This document shows positions 1-14,350 of a stretch of DNA of 64,000 bases, one piece after another; positions within the stretch are counted from its first letter, which is position 1; every line of letters starts with the position of its first letter. The position numbers and the translations under genes were made by a program. The notes beneath the pieces are model-generated. The model did not search any database. It was not told where the DNA came from and was given only the letters and a program-made list of their open reading frames with translations. The stretch is from Campylobacter subantarcticus LMG 24377 (GTDB taxonomy: Bacteria > Campylobacterota > Campylobacteria > Campylobacterales > Campylobacteraceae), in contig NZ_CP007773.1 in NCBI RefSeq assembly GCF_000816305.1, positions 1 to 64,000 on the forward strand, written 5' to 3'.

Positions 1-1332
1 ATGAATATAAAAGATTTTTTACTTGAATTTAAAACAGAAATTAGCAACAACGAATACAATACTTACATTTCTCACTTGCAATTTAGTGAAAAATTAAGTA
101 AAAATAATATCTTAGTATTTATCGCACCAAATCATTTTTTGGCTAAATTTATACAAACAAAATATGCACAAAAATTGGCTTATTTTTATGAAGTAAAAAC
201 AGGTATTAATCCTCAGATTAAAATCACAACAAGCGATCAAAAAATAGAAAAAAATCATCATTTTTCTATGGATATTTCACAGATTAAATTCCAAAGTACT
301 ATTTTAAATCCTTCTTTTACTTTTGAAAGTTTTGTTGTGGGAGATTCTAATCAATTTGCCTATGCAACTTGCAAAGCCATAACCGATAAAAGCAAACTCG
401 GAAAATTATACAATCCTATTTTTATCTATGGTCCTACAGGGCTTGGAAAAACTCACTTGCTTCAAGCAGTTGGAAATATATGCTTAGACAATGGATATAA
501 AGTAATTTATGCAACAAGTGATAATTTTATCAATGATTTTACCATGCATTTAAATAACAAAACCATGAGTAAATTCCACGAAAAATACAAAAATTGTGAT
601 GTTTTACTCATCGATGATGTACAGTTTTTAGGTAAAACAGATAAAATTCAAGAGGAATTTTTCTTTACTTTTAATGAGATCAAAGAAAAATTTGGGCAAA
701 TCATCATGACAAGTGATAATCCCCCAAATATGCTAAAAGGCATAACAGAACGCTTAAAAAGTCGTTTTGCAAATGGGATCATCGCAGATATCACACCTCC
801 ACAGCTTGATACAAAAATCGCAATTATTAAGAAAAAATGTGAATTCAATGCTATTTATCTTAAACCTGAAGTCATAAGCTATATCGCTACTTCAATGGGA
901 GATAATATCCGAGAAATCGAAGGTATGATCACTAACTTAAATGCTCAAGCAAGACTTTTTAACCAAGAAATCACTTTAGAAATTGTCAAAAGCTTTATGA
1001 AAGATCATATCAAAGAAACAAAAGAAAACATCAGTGTTGAAGATATACTTACTGATGTTTCAAAAAGCTATAATCTCAAGCCAAATGATATAAAATCAAA
1101 CAAAAAAACACAAAATATCGTTATGGCAAGAAGGGTTGTGATATTTTTGGCAAGAGAGCTTACAACTATGTCTATGCCTCAACTAGCAAGATTTTTTAAC
1201 ATGAAAGATCATACGGCCATTTCACATAATATTAAAAAAATTCAAGAGCTAATGAGTGAAAATGAAAATCTAAAAGCCATAGTAGATGAACTAAGAAATA
1301 AAATTTTGACAAAAATAAAAAGTGCCATGTGA
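1..1332 (+). CDS. dnaA: Chromosomal replication initiator protein DnaA
   Basis: DnaA is the AAA+ ATPase that binds DnaA boxes at oriC, melts the origin and loads the helicase. The 443-residue product has the expected order: an N-terminal interaction domain, Walker A (GPTGLGKT, near residue 144), Walker B (LLIDDVQF, near 202), and the C-terminal box-binding helix with the DHTAISH signature near residue 403. The ATG is the first base of the window, so the upstream ribosome binding site and promoter cannot be seen. dnaN and gyrB follow on the same strand, the usual origin-proximal order. Identification is certain. Confidence 0.98.
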   Translation: MNIKDFLLEFKTEISNNEYNTYISHLQFSEKLSKNNILVFIAPNHFLAKFIQTKYAQKLAYFYEVKTGINPQIKITTSDQKIEKNHHFSMDISQIKFQSTILNPSFTFESFVVGDSNQFAYATCKAITDKSKLGKLYNPIFIYGPTGLGKTHLLQAVGNICLDNGYKVIYATSDNFINDFTMHLNNKTMSKFHEKYKNCDVLLIDDVQFLGKTDKIQEEFFFTFNEIKEKFGQIIMTSDNPPNMLKGITERLKSRFANGIIADITPPQLDTKIAIIKKKCEFNAIYLKPEVISYIATSMGDNIREIEGMITNLNAQARLFNQEITLEIVKSFMKDHIKETKENISVEDILTDVSKSYNLKPNDIKSNKKTQNIVMARRVVIFLARELTTMSMPQLARFFNMKDHTAISHNIKKIQELMSENENLKAIVDELRNKILTKIKSAM

Positions 1333-1464
1333 ATAAAAGTGAAAAATAAAAAATTTTATTCTATGAGTAAAATTTCTATAAAAAAAGGCTTTTAAAAAGC
1401 ATTTCACATTTTCACATTGCTTATTATTATGATAAAATAAATTTAAAAAACAAAGGAAGTAAAA
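1328..1464. other. Probable oriC segment between dnaA and dnaN
   Basis: The dnaA-dnaN spacer is extremely A+T-rich and carries DnaA-box-like 9-mers. A perfect match to the TTATNCACA consensus lies on the minus strand at 1328-1336. A weaker one (TTTTTCACT) is on the minus strand at 1338-1346. Two more are in direct orientation on the plus strand, CATTTCACA (1400-1408) and ATTTTCACA (1408-1416). The AT-only stretches between and after them could serve as the unwinding element. Epsilonproteobacterial origins are known to sit next to dnaA. A second origin half upstream of dnaA would lie outside the window. The spacer must also hold the dnaN promoter; a TGATAAAAT-like -10 lies near 1430-1438. Confidence 0.6.
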
Positions 1465-2532
1465 ATGAAAATTAGCATTAACAAAAATACTTTAGAATCC
1501 GCTATAGTTTTAACTAACTCTTATGTAGATAAAAAAGACTCAAGCAATATTGCTTCTCACTTACTTTTTGAAGTAGTTGAAGATAAATTAATCATCAGAG
1601 CAAGTGATTATGAAATAGGGATTAATTATAAAATCAAAAAAATCAAAGTAGAAAGCGCTGGTTTTGCAACTGCTAATGCTAAAAGTATCTTAGATATCAT
1701 TAAAAGTTTAAATAATGAAGATGTAGTTTTAGAAACCATAGAAAATTTCCTTTTCATTAGACAAAAAGGAACTAAATACAAACTTCCTATGTTTAACTAT
1801 GATGATTTTCCAAATTTCCCAAGCACTGAAGAAAAAGATAAATTTGACATTGATTCAAGTGATTTAAGTAGATCTTTGAAAAAAATCCTACCTGCAGTTG
1901 ATACTAATAATCCAAAGTATTCTTTAAATGGTGCATTACTTGATATAAAAACTACTCATATTAGCTTTGTAGGTACAGATACAAAACGTCTTGCTATCTT
2001 TACACTAAATAAAACAAATGAAAAAGAATTTAACCTTTGTATTCCTAAAAAAGCTATTTTAGAAATGCAAAAAATCTTTTTTGAAAAAATTGAAATTTAT
2101 TATGATGAAAATATATTGATTGCAAAAAATGATAATTTTGAATTTTTCACAAAACTTATCAATGATAAATTTCCTGATTATGAAAGAGTAATTCCAAAAA
2201 ACATCTCAAAAGAATTTGTTTTTAAAACAGAAGATTTTATGGACGCATTGAAAAAAATCAATGTAATTACTGAAAAAATGAAACTTAATTTCCATAAAGA
2301 TAAACTTGTATTTGAAGGTATTAGTTTAGATAATATGGAAGCAAAAACTGAACTTGAAATGGAACTTAATATAGATGAAGAATTTAATCTTTGCATTAAA
2401 AACAAATTCATCACTGATTTTTTAAATTCTATCGAAAGTGAAACATTTAAACTTAGTATAAATGAGCCTCATATGGCATTTTTAGTTTCAAGTGATGAAT
2501 TACAAACTGTGATTATGCCAGTTATTTTATAA
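1465..2532 (+). CDS. dnaN: DNA polymerase III beta subunit (sliding clamp)
   Basis: This is the ring-shaped processivity clamp that tethers DNA polymerase III and many repair enzymes to DNA. The 355-residue length and the three-fold repeated clamp architecture fit the family. The C-terminus (MPVIL) resembles the usual MPMRL-type tail that contributes to the protein-binding pocket. The start is supported by AAGGAAG upstream of the ATG. gyrB begins 9 bases after the stop, so the two are probably co-transcribed. Confidence 0.97.
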   Translation: MKISINKNTLESAIVLTNSYVDKKDSSNIASHLLFEVVEDKLIIRASDYEIGINYKIKKIKVESAGFATANAKSILDIIKSLNNEDVVLETIENFLFIRQKGTKYKLPMFNYDDFPNFPSTEEKDKFDIDSSDLSRSLKKILPAVDTNNPKYSLNGALLDIKTTHISFVGTDTKRLAIFTLNKTNEKEFNLCIPKKAILEMQKIFFEKIEIYYDENILIAKNDNFEFFTKLINDKFPDYERVIPKNISKEFVFKTEDFMDALKKINVITEKMKLNFHKDKLVFEGISLDNMEAKTELEMELNIDEEFNLCIKNKFITDFLNSIESETFKLSINEPHMAFLVSSDELQTVIMPVIL

Positions 2533-2541
2533 GGAAAATAA

Positions 2542-4860
<2,319 letters not shown>

Positions 4861-4882
4861 TTTATTTAAATAAAGAAATAAT

Positions 4883-6601
4883 ATGGAAGCTAGAGAAAAT
4901 AATTTTAATTTTATAAGAGAAATAGATAATAGAAAAGTAATTGTTCCTTTTTTTCAAAGACCTTATGTATGGGAAGAAGAGCACTGGGAACAATTACTAA
5001 GTGATTTAAAAAATAGTTTTTTGGAAGATAAAGAGCATTTTTTAGGTTCTATTATTTTAAAAAGAGGTGGGGTTGAAAATTGTTCTATTGTTATCGATGG
5101 ACAGCAAAGACTTACTACTTTTTCAATTTTAATTAAAGTTTTGTATGATTTTTTAGAGCAAGATCAAAGAGATGAGTTAGAATTAAGAACTTATTTGTTT
5201 TATAAAAAAGAAATAAAAATTAATCATTCAAAACTAGATAAAGAAAAATATGAAAAAGCTTTAAAAGATGAGGATATTGATACAAAAGAAAAAAATGGAA
5301 TTTTTGGTTGTTTTAATTATTTTAAAAAAGAAGTTGATAAATTAAAACAAGGAATTAATTTATCTGAATTTACAGAATTTATTATAGAAAGTAAATTATG
5401 GGTTATTGTTTGCTTAAATGAAGATGAAGATGAACAAAAAATATTTGATTCTATAAATTCTACAGGACAAAGATTATCTTCTACTGATATTATAAAAAAT
5501 GCTTTATTTGATAAGATTATAAAAATTACAAACGAAAATAAAGCTACGGAATATTACGATAAATATTGGGATAATGTATTTGATAAAGATGAAAAAGAAC
5601 AAGAGTTTTGGAATGAAGAAATTGAAACGGGTAGAGTTAAAAGGAGTAAAAGCGAAATATTTTTATATTCTTTCGCAATAATAAAAGATATTTTTAATAC
5701 AGAAGTACATAATTTAAGTAATTTAAGTAATTTATATAAAAAACATATCGAAAATTTAAATGAAAATGATTTAAAAGAATTATTAAAAGAATTAAAAGAT
5801 TATGCAAAAATATATCGTAATTTTCCAGATATAAATAAGACAACTGTTTTAAAATATGAAAAATATGAGCTGAGATTTTTTCATATTATACATATCTATA
5901 AGACTAATACTGTCTTACCTTTAATTTTATTTTTAAAAAATTTATTAAGTCAAAAAGAAAATATTTATAGACAATGTTTATATTTATTAGAAATGTTGAT
6001 TTTATGTAATCCTGAAACAAAGGATTATAATAAATTTTTTTCTAAAATTATGAAAAAAATTCAAAAAGCAAATATTGATAGTATATTAAATATTATTAAA
6101 GTTGAAATCTATGATAGATATGGAAAATATTTTAATAAAGATGAAATTAAAAATTGGTTATCTTATATAGATAATAAAGATGCAACTTTAATTTTATTTT
6201 GGATTGAATTATATAGACAAGAACAAAATAAGGATTATAAAGATAATACTTTAGGGTTAAATTATGTTTATACTCTAGAACATTTATTACCACAAAGTTG
6301 GCAAGAACACTGGAATGAAATTATAAAAGATGAAAAAGAAGCTGAAGAATTCATATATCAAATAGGAAATATGACTTTATTAAAAAGAAAACTTAATTCT
6401 TCTTTAAAAAATATGAATTGGGAGGTTAAACTTAATGGAGATGGAAAAGCTAAAAATTATATTAGTAAAAACGCTGATTTATTAATAAATAAAGAATTAT
6501 TGGATAAAAAATCTTGGACTAAAGATGAAGTAGAAAAAAGAGCAACAAAATTTATAAATGATTTTTTTGAAATTTGGAATGTGGATTTATTTTCAAAATG
6601 A
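4883..6601 (+). CDS. DUF262/DUF1524 (GmrSD-like) restriction-type protein
   Basis: The 572-residue protein has an N-terminal DUF262 domain with the nucleotide-binding IDGQQRLTT motif (residues 71-79) and [15 protein letters not shown] near 190. It ends in a DUF1524 (HNH-like nuclease) domain with LEHLLPQSW near 466 and [12 protein letters not shown] near 495. Fused DUF262+DUF1524 proteins include GmrSD, a type IV restriction enzyme against modified phage DNA, and SspE of phosphorothioate defence. The exact target here cannot be read from sequence. It sits 22 bases after gyrB and its TGA overlaps the ATG of a broken adenosine deaminase, which looks like insertion into a once continuous locus. 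An in-frame 9-bp tandem repeat (5711-5735) encodes Asn-Leu-Ser units. Confidence 0.85.
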   Translation: MEARENNFNFIREIDNRKVIVPFFQRPYVWEEEHWEQLLSDLKNSFLEDKEHFLGSIILKRGGVENCSIVIDGQQRLTTFSILIKVLYDFLEQDQRDELELRTYLFYKKEIKINHSKLDKEKYEKALKDEDIDTKEKNGIFGCFNYFKKEVDKLKQGINLSEFTEFIIESKLWVIVCLNEDEDEQKIFDSINSTGQRLSSTDIIKNALFDKIIKITNENKATEYYDKYWDNVFDKDEKEQEFWNEEIETGRVKRSKSEIFLYSFAIIKDIFNTEVHNLSNLSNLYKKHIENLNENDLKELLKELKDYAKIYRNFPDINKTTVLKYEKYELRFFHIIHIYKTNTVLPLILFLKNLLSQKENIYRQCLYLLEMLILCNPETKDYNKFFSKIMKKIQKANIDSILNIIKVEIYDRYGKYFNKDEIKNWLSYIDNKDATLILFWIELYRQEQNKDYKDNTLGLNYVYTLEHLLPQSWQEHWNEIIKDEKEAEEFIYQIGNMTLLKRKLNSSLKNMNWEVKLNGDGKAKNYISKNADLLINKELLDKKSWTKDEVEKRATKFINDFFEIWNVDLFSK

Positions 6602-6763
6602 AAACTTTTTTACAAAATATCCCAAAAGTAGAATTACACTTACACATTGAAGGCTCATTAGAGCCTAAAATGATGTTTGAATTAGTTAAAAGAAATAACA
6701 TTGCTTTTAAAATATAAAAGTGAAGATGAAATTAAAAAACTTTGTATTAATGCTGTTTGTTGA
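6598..6763 (+). pseudogene. Remnant of adenosine deaminase (N-terminus)
   Basis: The first 39 codons (6598-6717) match the start of adenosine deaminase, including the metal-binding [10 protein letters not shown] motif (His-x-His). The frame then stops. Shifting frame at about 6710 continues a plausible sequence ([12 protein letters not shown]) to a stop at 6761-6763. Family members are about 330 residues, so at least 85 percent of the gene is gone. The ATG overlaps the TGA of the upstream DUF262 gene by four bases. It cannot encode an active enzyme because the catalytic Glu, His and Asp region is absent. Confidence 0.75.
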
Positions 6764-7024
6764 TACTTCTTTTTTATAAGAAATTGGTAAAAATAAATTA
6801 AAAATTAATTTATAATTTTTGGAAAATGATTTTTAATTGGAGAACAAGGTCATAGTGGTAAGACATTTCTCAAAGAATATATAAAAATTATGATTTTATC
6901 TTTAAAATTTTAAATCTTTATAACATTAAATTTACTTTTTAAAAATCTAAAAGATTGTAAAAACCAAATGTAAAAAGCTTGATATTTTTTGTATAATTTT
7001 ATTTTATAATTTAGGAGATATAAT
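6764..7024 (+). other. Non-coding gap with P-loop-like scrap, ahead of queF
   Basis: No intact gene is present. In one frame 6830-6913 encodes 27 residues with IGEQGHSGKTFL, a reasonable Walker A motif (GxxxxGKT), closed by stops on both sides. It may be the debris of an ATPase gene, but the match is short. The rest is A+T-rich. The queF promoter and ribosome binding site lie at its end. Confidence 0.4.
6992..7017 (+). promoter_or_regulatory. queF promoter -10 and ribosome binding site
   Basis: A TATAAT hexamer at 6992-6997 follows a T-rich run and TG, the usual Campylobacter sigma-70 form without a clear -35. AGGAG at 7013-7017 sits seven bases before the queF ATG. No preQ1 riboswitch-like structure is visible. 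Confidence 0.6.
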
Positions 7025-7411
7025 ATGAAATATGGTGAAAAAGAAATCAAAGAATTTAATGTAGAAAATATGGAAGTTTGGCCAAATAATACTAAAAATG
7101 ACTATGTGATTAAGATCACTCTACCTGAATTTATGTGTTGTTGTCCGCGTAGTGGGTATCCTGATTTTGCTACTATTTATCTTGAATATATCCCAAATAA
7201 ATTAGTAGTAGAACTTAAAGCAATCAAACTTTATATCAATACCTTTATGTATAGAAATGTTTCACATGAAGCAAGTATTAATGAAATTTACAATACTTTA
7301 AAAGAAAAACTCGATCCAAAATGGATAAAAGTAATAGGCGATTTTAACCCTCGTGGTAATGTGCATACTGTGATTGAATGCAGATCTGATTTAGTGGTTC
7401 CACAAAATTAA
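7025..7411 (+). CDS. queF: NADPH-dependent 7-cyano-7-deazaguanine reductase QueF
   Basis: QueF reduces preQ0 to preQ1 in queuosine tRNA biosynthesis. At 128 residues it is the short unimodular type. The catalytic cysteine is in CCPRSGYPDFATI (Cys40, with Asp47 downstream). The family NADPH motif appears as VELKAIKLY (residues 62-70), and His81-Glu82 match the conserved substrate-binding pair. It has its own -10 and a strong AGGAG. It is not in an operon with other queuosine genes here. Confidence 0.95.
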   Translation: MKYGEKEIKEFNVENMEVWPNNTKNDYVIKITLPEFMCCCPRSGYPDFATIYLEYIPNKLVVELKAIKLYINTFMYRNVSHEASINEIYNTLKEKLDPKWIKVIGDFNPRGNVHTVIECRSDLVVPQN

Positions 7412-7464
7412 GTTTTTATTAAAAATAATAAGATATATTATACCTTGTTTTAAAGGAGGAAAAT

Positions 7465-8109
7465 ATGAAATTGAAATTATTTAGTTTATTTGCAAGTGTT
7501 GCTTTAGCTTCAAATTTAGCTTTAGCGGATGAAAATTCTGGTTTGCTTTTAGGTGTTGATGCGGGGTGGTTTCATACTAAAGTAAAATCTGATCTTGACC
7601 ATATTAAGAATAATAAAAAATTTAATGGTGATTTAGAAGGTAATATTCCTGTTTTTGGTTTAAAAATAGGTTATCGCTTGAGTGAAAATCATAGACTTTA
7701 TGGTGCTTATAATTATTCAAGTGAATTTAGTGATGTAATCAATACCACAAGATTGAAAATTGATGGAGAATTTACTACTCATAAGTTTTTATTTGGTTAT
7801 GATTTTACTCCAAAAATTTTTGAAAAAACAAGAGCAGTTTTAGGATTATATGGTGGATATGCAAGAACGGATATTACTTTAAAAACAAGTTTTTTATCAT
7901 TATCTCAAGACTTTGATGGCTATACTTACGGGGCAAAAATAGGTGCTTTATATGAGTTAAATCAAGCAAATGAAATCGAATTTGGTTTTAAAGCCGAGCA
8001 AACTCATTATAATACAAGAAATTTTTACCAAAGTGTTATAGGTTCAAACTTTTATGATCCTAAACAAACAAATTACGGTTTATATCTAGGATATACTTAT
8101 AAATTTTAA
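7465..8109 (+). CDS. Outer-membrane beta-barrel protein
   Basis: The 214-residue product has a signal peptide (hydrophobic residues 5-20 with an ALA-type cleavage site near 21). Alternating polar and hydrophobic strands follow, with turns rich in Gly, Asp and Asn, and the C-terminus is Phe (YLGYTYKF), a typical outer-membrane insertion signal. This fits a small eight-stranded barrel of the OmpA/opacity class. The ligand or role is unknown. AAAGGAGG precedes the ATG, and TATATTATACC-like bases upstream could be a promoter. The next gene follows 9 bases later. Confidence 0.75.
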   Translation: MKLKLFSLFASVALASNLALADENSGLLLGVDAGWFHTKVKSDLDHIKNNKKFNGDLEGNIPVFGLKIGYRLSENHRLYGAYNYSSEFSDVINTTRLKIDGEFTTHKFLFGYDFTPKIFEKTRAVLGLYGGYARTDITLKTSFLSLSQDFDGYTYGAKIGALYELNQANEIEFGFKAEQTHYNTRNFYQSVIGSNFYDPKQTNYGLYLGYTYKF

Positions 8110-8118
8110 GGAGAATTC

Positions 8119-8328
8119 ATGCCAAAAGATGCAAATGGAACTGAGCTTAATGCAGGTGATAGTGTAAGTGTTGTTAAAGATTTAAAGGTAAAAGGTGCAA
8201 GTACTACTTTAAAACGCGGCACTACTATAAAAAATATTAAGCTTACAAGCAAAGACACTGAAATTGAAGCTAAGGTAGATAAATTTGGTGTGATTGTTTT
8301 AAAAACTGAATTTCTTAAAAAATTATAA
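8119..8328 (+). CDS. PhnA-domain protein (YjdM-like), short form
   Basis: The 69-residue protein matches the C-terminal PhnA domain (DANGTELNAGDSVSVVKDLKVKG, a KOW-like SH3 barrel). It lacks the N-terminal zinc ribbon of the usual 110-residue PhnA/YjdM. Despite the name, the family is not established as a phosphonate enzyme and its function is unclear. GGAGAATTC precedes the ATG. It lies 9 bases after the barrel gene, so the two may share a transcript ending at the hairpin at 8332-8359. Confidence 0.8.
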   Translation: MPKDANGTELNAGDSVSVVKDLKVKGASTTLKRGTTIKNIKLTSKDTEIEAKVDKFGVIVLKTEFLKKL

Positions 8329-8331
8329 GTA

Positions 8332-8359
8332 AAAATTCCCAATCAATCTTGGGAATTTT
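8332..8359. terminator. Bidirectional terminator between phnA-like gene and thyX
   Basis: A perfect 11-bp stem (AAAATTCCCAA with TTGGGAATTTT) encloses a 6-base loop. A/T runs on both flanks let it work in either direction for these two convergent genes. The thyX stop codon lies in the loop. Confidence 0.85.
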
Positions 8360-8975
8360 CTTCTTGATAAATACAATGTTTAAAAATAAATTGATGTTCC
8401 TCAGGTAAGTTTTCAAATAAAGCATTTGCCAAATTTCTTATCTCCCAAAGGGCTGATTTTGAGCTTCTTAGAGTGATAAAATTTTGTAAACTTCTAGCAT
8501 TAATTGTTAAAGTTAATTCTGTTTTATAGCTTTCTGGTAAGCAGTATTTTGCTATGTCTAAACTAATGCTATTTTGTAAAATCAAACGCAAATTTTCTAA
8601 AGCTTTGATACTTGCATTATCTACTACTTCATTTCCGGTTAATACCAAGTATCTTTTAGCATTTTTAAAGTCATTTTTTTTAAATTCGCTTTCATTTCTT
8701 AGCTCTTTTAAAGTATATCTTGTGCTTTTTACGCTAGGGCTAGTGTGGCGGTGTCTTGCGACTTCTTGTAAGCACGCTCTTGAAATACCTTGTATATAAA
8801 AAGTATAGTTTAAATGCTCTAAGGTTGAAGCATGTTTAAATTTATTTCCCACTCGATCGATTAATTCTTTGTCTTTCTCACCACCACAATCGCCTTTATC
8901 AAAACTTTGCCAACATGTTCTTGTAGCATGAGAGCATACAGAAAGTGGAGTATAGTTTAATAATGTGATTTTCAT
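8343..8975 (-). CDS. thyX: Flavin-dependent thymidylate synthase ThyX
   Basis: ThyX methylates dUMP to dTMP using methylene-tetrahydrofolate, FAD and NADPH, in place of ThyA. The ThyX signature RHRHTSPSVKS is present (near residues 74-84), and the length of about 210 residues is normal. The ATG at 8975 is chosen because GAAGGAAA lies at good distance; a TTG codon directly upstream (8978) is less likely. It converges with the PhnA-like gene over a shared terminator and diverges from pyrG, so two nucleotide biosynthesis genes share one spacer. Confidence 0.96.
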   Translation of the reverse strand: MKITLLNYTPLSVCSHATRTCWQSFDKGDCGGEKDKELIDRVGNKFKHASTLEHLNYTFYIQGISRACLQEVARHRHTSPSVKSTRYTLKELRNESEFKKNDFKNAKRYLVLTGNEVVDNASIKALENLRLILQNSISLDIAKYCLPESYKTELTLTINARSLQNFITLRSSKSALWEIRNLANALFENLPEEHQFIFKHCIYQEENSQD

Positions 8976-9042
8976 CAAAAATTTCCTTCAAAAATAATTG
9001 AATTTTACACAAATGTTTATAAAAATAAAATTTTTTATTCGT

Positions 9043-9048
9043 TATAAT
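9043..9048 (+). promoter_or_regulatory. pyrG promoter -10
   Basis: TATAAT lies 28 bases before the pyrG ATG, after a T-rich tract in the thyX-pyrG divergent spacer. No -35 hexamer is evident, as usual in Campylobacter. A TGTAAAATTC-like -10 for thyX lies on the opposite strand near 9000-9010. Confidence 0.6.
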
Positions 9049-9066
9049 TTTAAAAAAATAAATTAA

Positions 9067-12274
<3,208 letters not shown>

Positions 12275-12341
12275 TTCATTAACTTATTCTCATAGTTTTA
12301 TTTATAAATTTGCTATAGTATAAGTATTATAAAGGAGTAAA

Positions 12342-12918
12342 ATGTTAAAAAATTTTTTATTATTAGTGTTTTTTAATTTTACTTTTGCTTTTGATGCCAA
12401 AATTTTTATAGGCGATACTTATATATCTGAAGATTTTTATAAGTACGATAAAGACTTTAAAACTGCAGCTAGAAAGTACAATATACCTACAGCCTTACTC
12501 CAAAGCCATAGCTTTAACAGAAAATGCAGCTTATAAGCACAATATCACCAGTAAAAACAAAAATCAAACAAGAGATTATGGTTTAATGCAAATTAATAGC
12601 ATTCATTTAAAACGCTATGAGATTAGTGAGAGTGAGATTGTGAAATCTAGTGTAAATATCGACACAGCAGCAAGATTACTTCATGAGATTATACAAAAAT
12701 ATGGCTTTAGTTGGAGTGCCATTGGAAGGTATCATTCAGCAAATGATAAATATAAAAATATTTGGCTTAATAAAGTGATGAAAAATTTAGTTGCTATAGT
12801 TTTAAAAAATAGTAAAGATCTTTTTGTAATGGAAAAATTTAGAGCTTTTAAACTTGCTTCTCTTTTGATGAATGTAGATAAAGAACAATATAGAGTTTTA
12901 TTGGCAAGTAATAATTAA
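12342..12918 (+). pseudogene. Lytic transglycosylase (SLT family), frameshifted
   Basis: Two frames together make one small secreted lytic transglycosylase. Frame one (12342-12536) gives a signal peptide (hydrophobic residues 3-17) and the start of the SLT domain up to KYNIPTALL. The second frame resumes at about 12499 with SKAIALTENAAYKHN, including the likely catalytic Glu. It runs through DYGLMQINS, the SLT signature, to 12918. The break is a single extra base in CTCCAAAG at about 12498-12502. Such enzymes cut peptidoglycan between MurNAc and GlcNAc. A TATAGT -10 and AAGGAG precede the first ATG. It could be a pseudogene or a sequencing error. Confidence 0.8.
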
Positions 12919-12947
12919 AACAAGAATTATAAATTTTCTTGTTTTAA
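12915..12947. terminator. Bidirectional terminator between transglycosylase and prfA
   Basis: A 12-bp stem (TTAAAACAAGAA with TTCTTGTTTTAA) with a 9-base loop separates two convergent genes. The A and T ends give U tracts in both directions. Confidence 0.75.
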
Positions 12948-13994
12948 AGCCTCTGCTTGATAATAAGCGATTAATGGCTCGATGATTTCATCAAAAAGGC
13001 CACCTTCTAAAATCGCATCAAGCCTATATAAAGTAAGATTTATTCTATGATCACTAATTCTATTTTGTGGAAAATTATAAGTGCGTATGCGCTCGCTTCT
13101 ATCGCCGCTTCCAACTTGTGATTTTCTTGCCTGACTTTCTTTAGCTAAGCGTTCTTGCTCTTGCATTTCAAAAAGTCTTGCTTTTAAGATTTTCATGGCA
13201 CTTTCTTTATTTTTATGCTGGCTTTTGCCATCTTGATTTACTACAACTATACCTGTTGGAATATGAGTAATTCTTACAGCACTATCTGTGGTATTTACAC
13301 TTTGTCCACCATGGCCACTACTACGCATTACATCGATTTTTAAATCATTTGGATTGATTTGAATTTCAATATCATCAACTTCTGGCATAATAGCCACTGT
13401 AATAGCTGAAGTATGAACTCTACCTTGAGATTCTGTTTGAGGCACTCTTTGAACTCTATGCGTGCCACTTTCGTATTTTAGCCTTGAATAAGCTCCATTT
13501 CCTTTGATAAGAATGATAATTTCTTTAAATCCCCCTACACTACCTTCACTTGAGCTTACGATTTCGTATTTATAATCACGATTTTCAGCATAGCGTATAT
13601 ATGCTTTTACTAAGTCTCCAACGAACAAAGAAGCTTCATCACCACCTGTTCCTGCACGAATTTCTAAAAAGATATTTTTATCATCGTTTGGATCTTTAGG
13701 TAATAAAAGAATTTTTAATTTTTCTTCAAGCTGTGGTTTTAAAACTTCTAAATTTTTAAGTTCTTCTTTTGCAAGTTCCCCTAGCTCAGGATCAGATAAA
13801 AGAAGTTTATTCTCTTCTATATTATCTAAAGTTTTAAGGTATTCTTTGGCTTTTTCTACTATAGGTTCTAAATTTTTTTGTTCTTTAGATAGAGTTGTCA
13901 TTTTAGAAATATCATTAGAGATATTAACATCGCTAAGAAGAGTATTTAACTCATCAAAGCGTGCTAAAAAAGGTTTGAGTTTATCAGCTAGCAT
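12927..13994 (-). CDS. prfA: Peptide chain release factor 1
   Basis: RF1 recognises UAA and UAG stop codons and triggers peptide release. The 355-residue protein carries the universal GGQ motif ([17 protein letters not shown], near residue 227). The codon-recognition tripeptide region appears in the RVPQTES stretch, where RF1 normally has Pro-x-Thr. The gene is 3 bases downstream of rpsT on the same strand and ends in the shared terminator. Confidence 0.97.
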   Translation of the reverse strand: MLADKLKPFLARFDELNTLLSDVNISNDISKMTTLSKEQKNLEPIVEKAKEYLKTLDNIEENKLLLSDPELGELAKEELKNLEVLKPQLEEKLKILLLPKDPNDDKNIFLEIRAGTGGDEASLFVGDLVKAYIRYAENRDYKYEIVSSSEGSVGGFKEIIILIKGNGAYSRLKYESGTHRVQRVPQTESQGRVHTSAITVAIMPEVDDIEIQINPNDLKIDVMRSSGHGGQSVNTTDSAVRITHIPTGIVVVNQDGKSQHKNKESAMKILKARLFEMQEQERLAKESQARKSQVGSGDRSERIRTYNFPQNRISDHRINLTLYRLDAILEGGLFDEIIEPLIAYYQAEALKQENL

Positions 13995-13997
13995 TAA

Positions 13998-14261
13998 TTA
14001 AGCTATTTTATTTACCAATAATGCTAATCTACTCACACGGCGTGATGCAGTTTGTTTTTTCAAAAATCCACGGCTTACCATAGCGTGAATGCTTTTATTA
14101 GCTACTTTTAGTGCATTTTGTGCAGCTTCTTTGTCATTGTTTGTTGCTGCTTCGCGAACTGCTTTTGTTATATTTTTTAATCTTGTTCTATAAAATCTAT
14201 TTCTTTCAGTTCTTTTTATAGTTTGTCTTGCTCTTTTTTCAGCAGATTTATGGTTTGCCAT
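13998..14261 (-). CDS. rpsT: 30S ribosomal protein S20
   Basis: S20 is an all-helical early-assembly protein of the 30S subunit. The 87-residue product begins [17 protein letters not shown], the family signature, and ends with the [10 protein letters not shown] segment. AAGGAAAATC precedes the ATG. prfA follows after 3 bases, an rpsT-prfA operon typical of Campylobacter. Confidence 0.97.
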   Translation of the reverse strand: MANHKSAEKRARQTIKRTERNRFYRTRLKNITKAVREAATNNDKEAAQNALKVANKSIHAMVSRGFLKKQTASRRVSRLALLVNKIA

Positions 14262-14350
14262 GATTTTCCTTTTTTATATAAATTAAATTGCTAATTATAC
14301 AAGATTAAAATTAAAATTTAATTAATTTAAGTATTTTTAAAGTATTAATT

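Noticed and set aside
7412-7464. Terminator after queF
   Set aside because: Only a short TTTTTATTAAAAATAA pairing is seen, too weak to call.
8106-8342. Minus-strand frame over the PhnA-like gene
   Set aside because: It is a mirror of a real gene, with no ribosome binding site and no family pattern.
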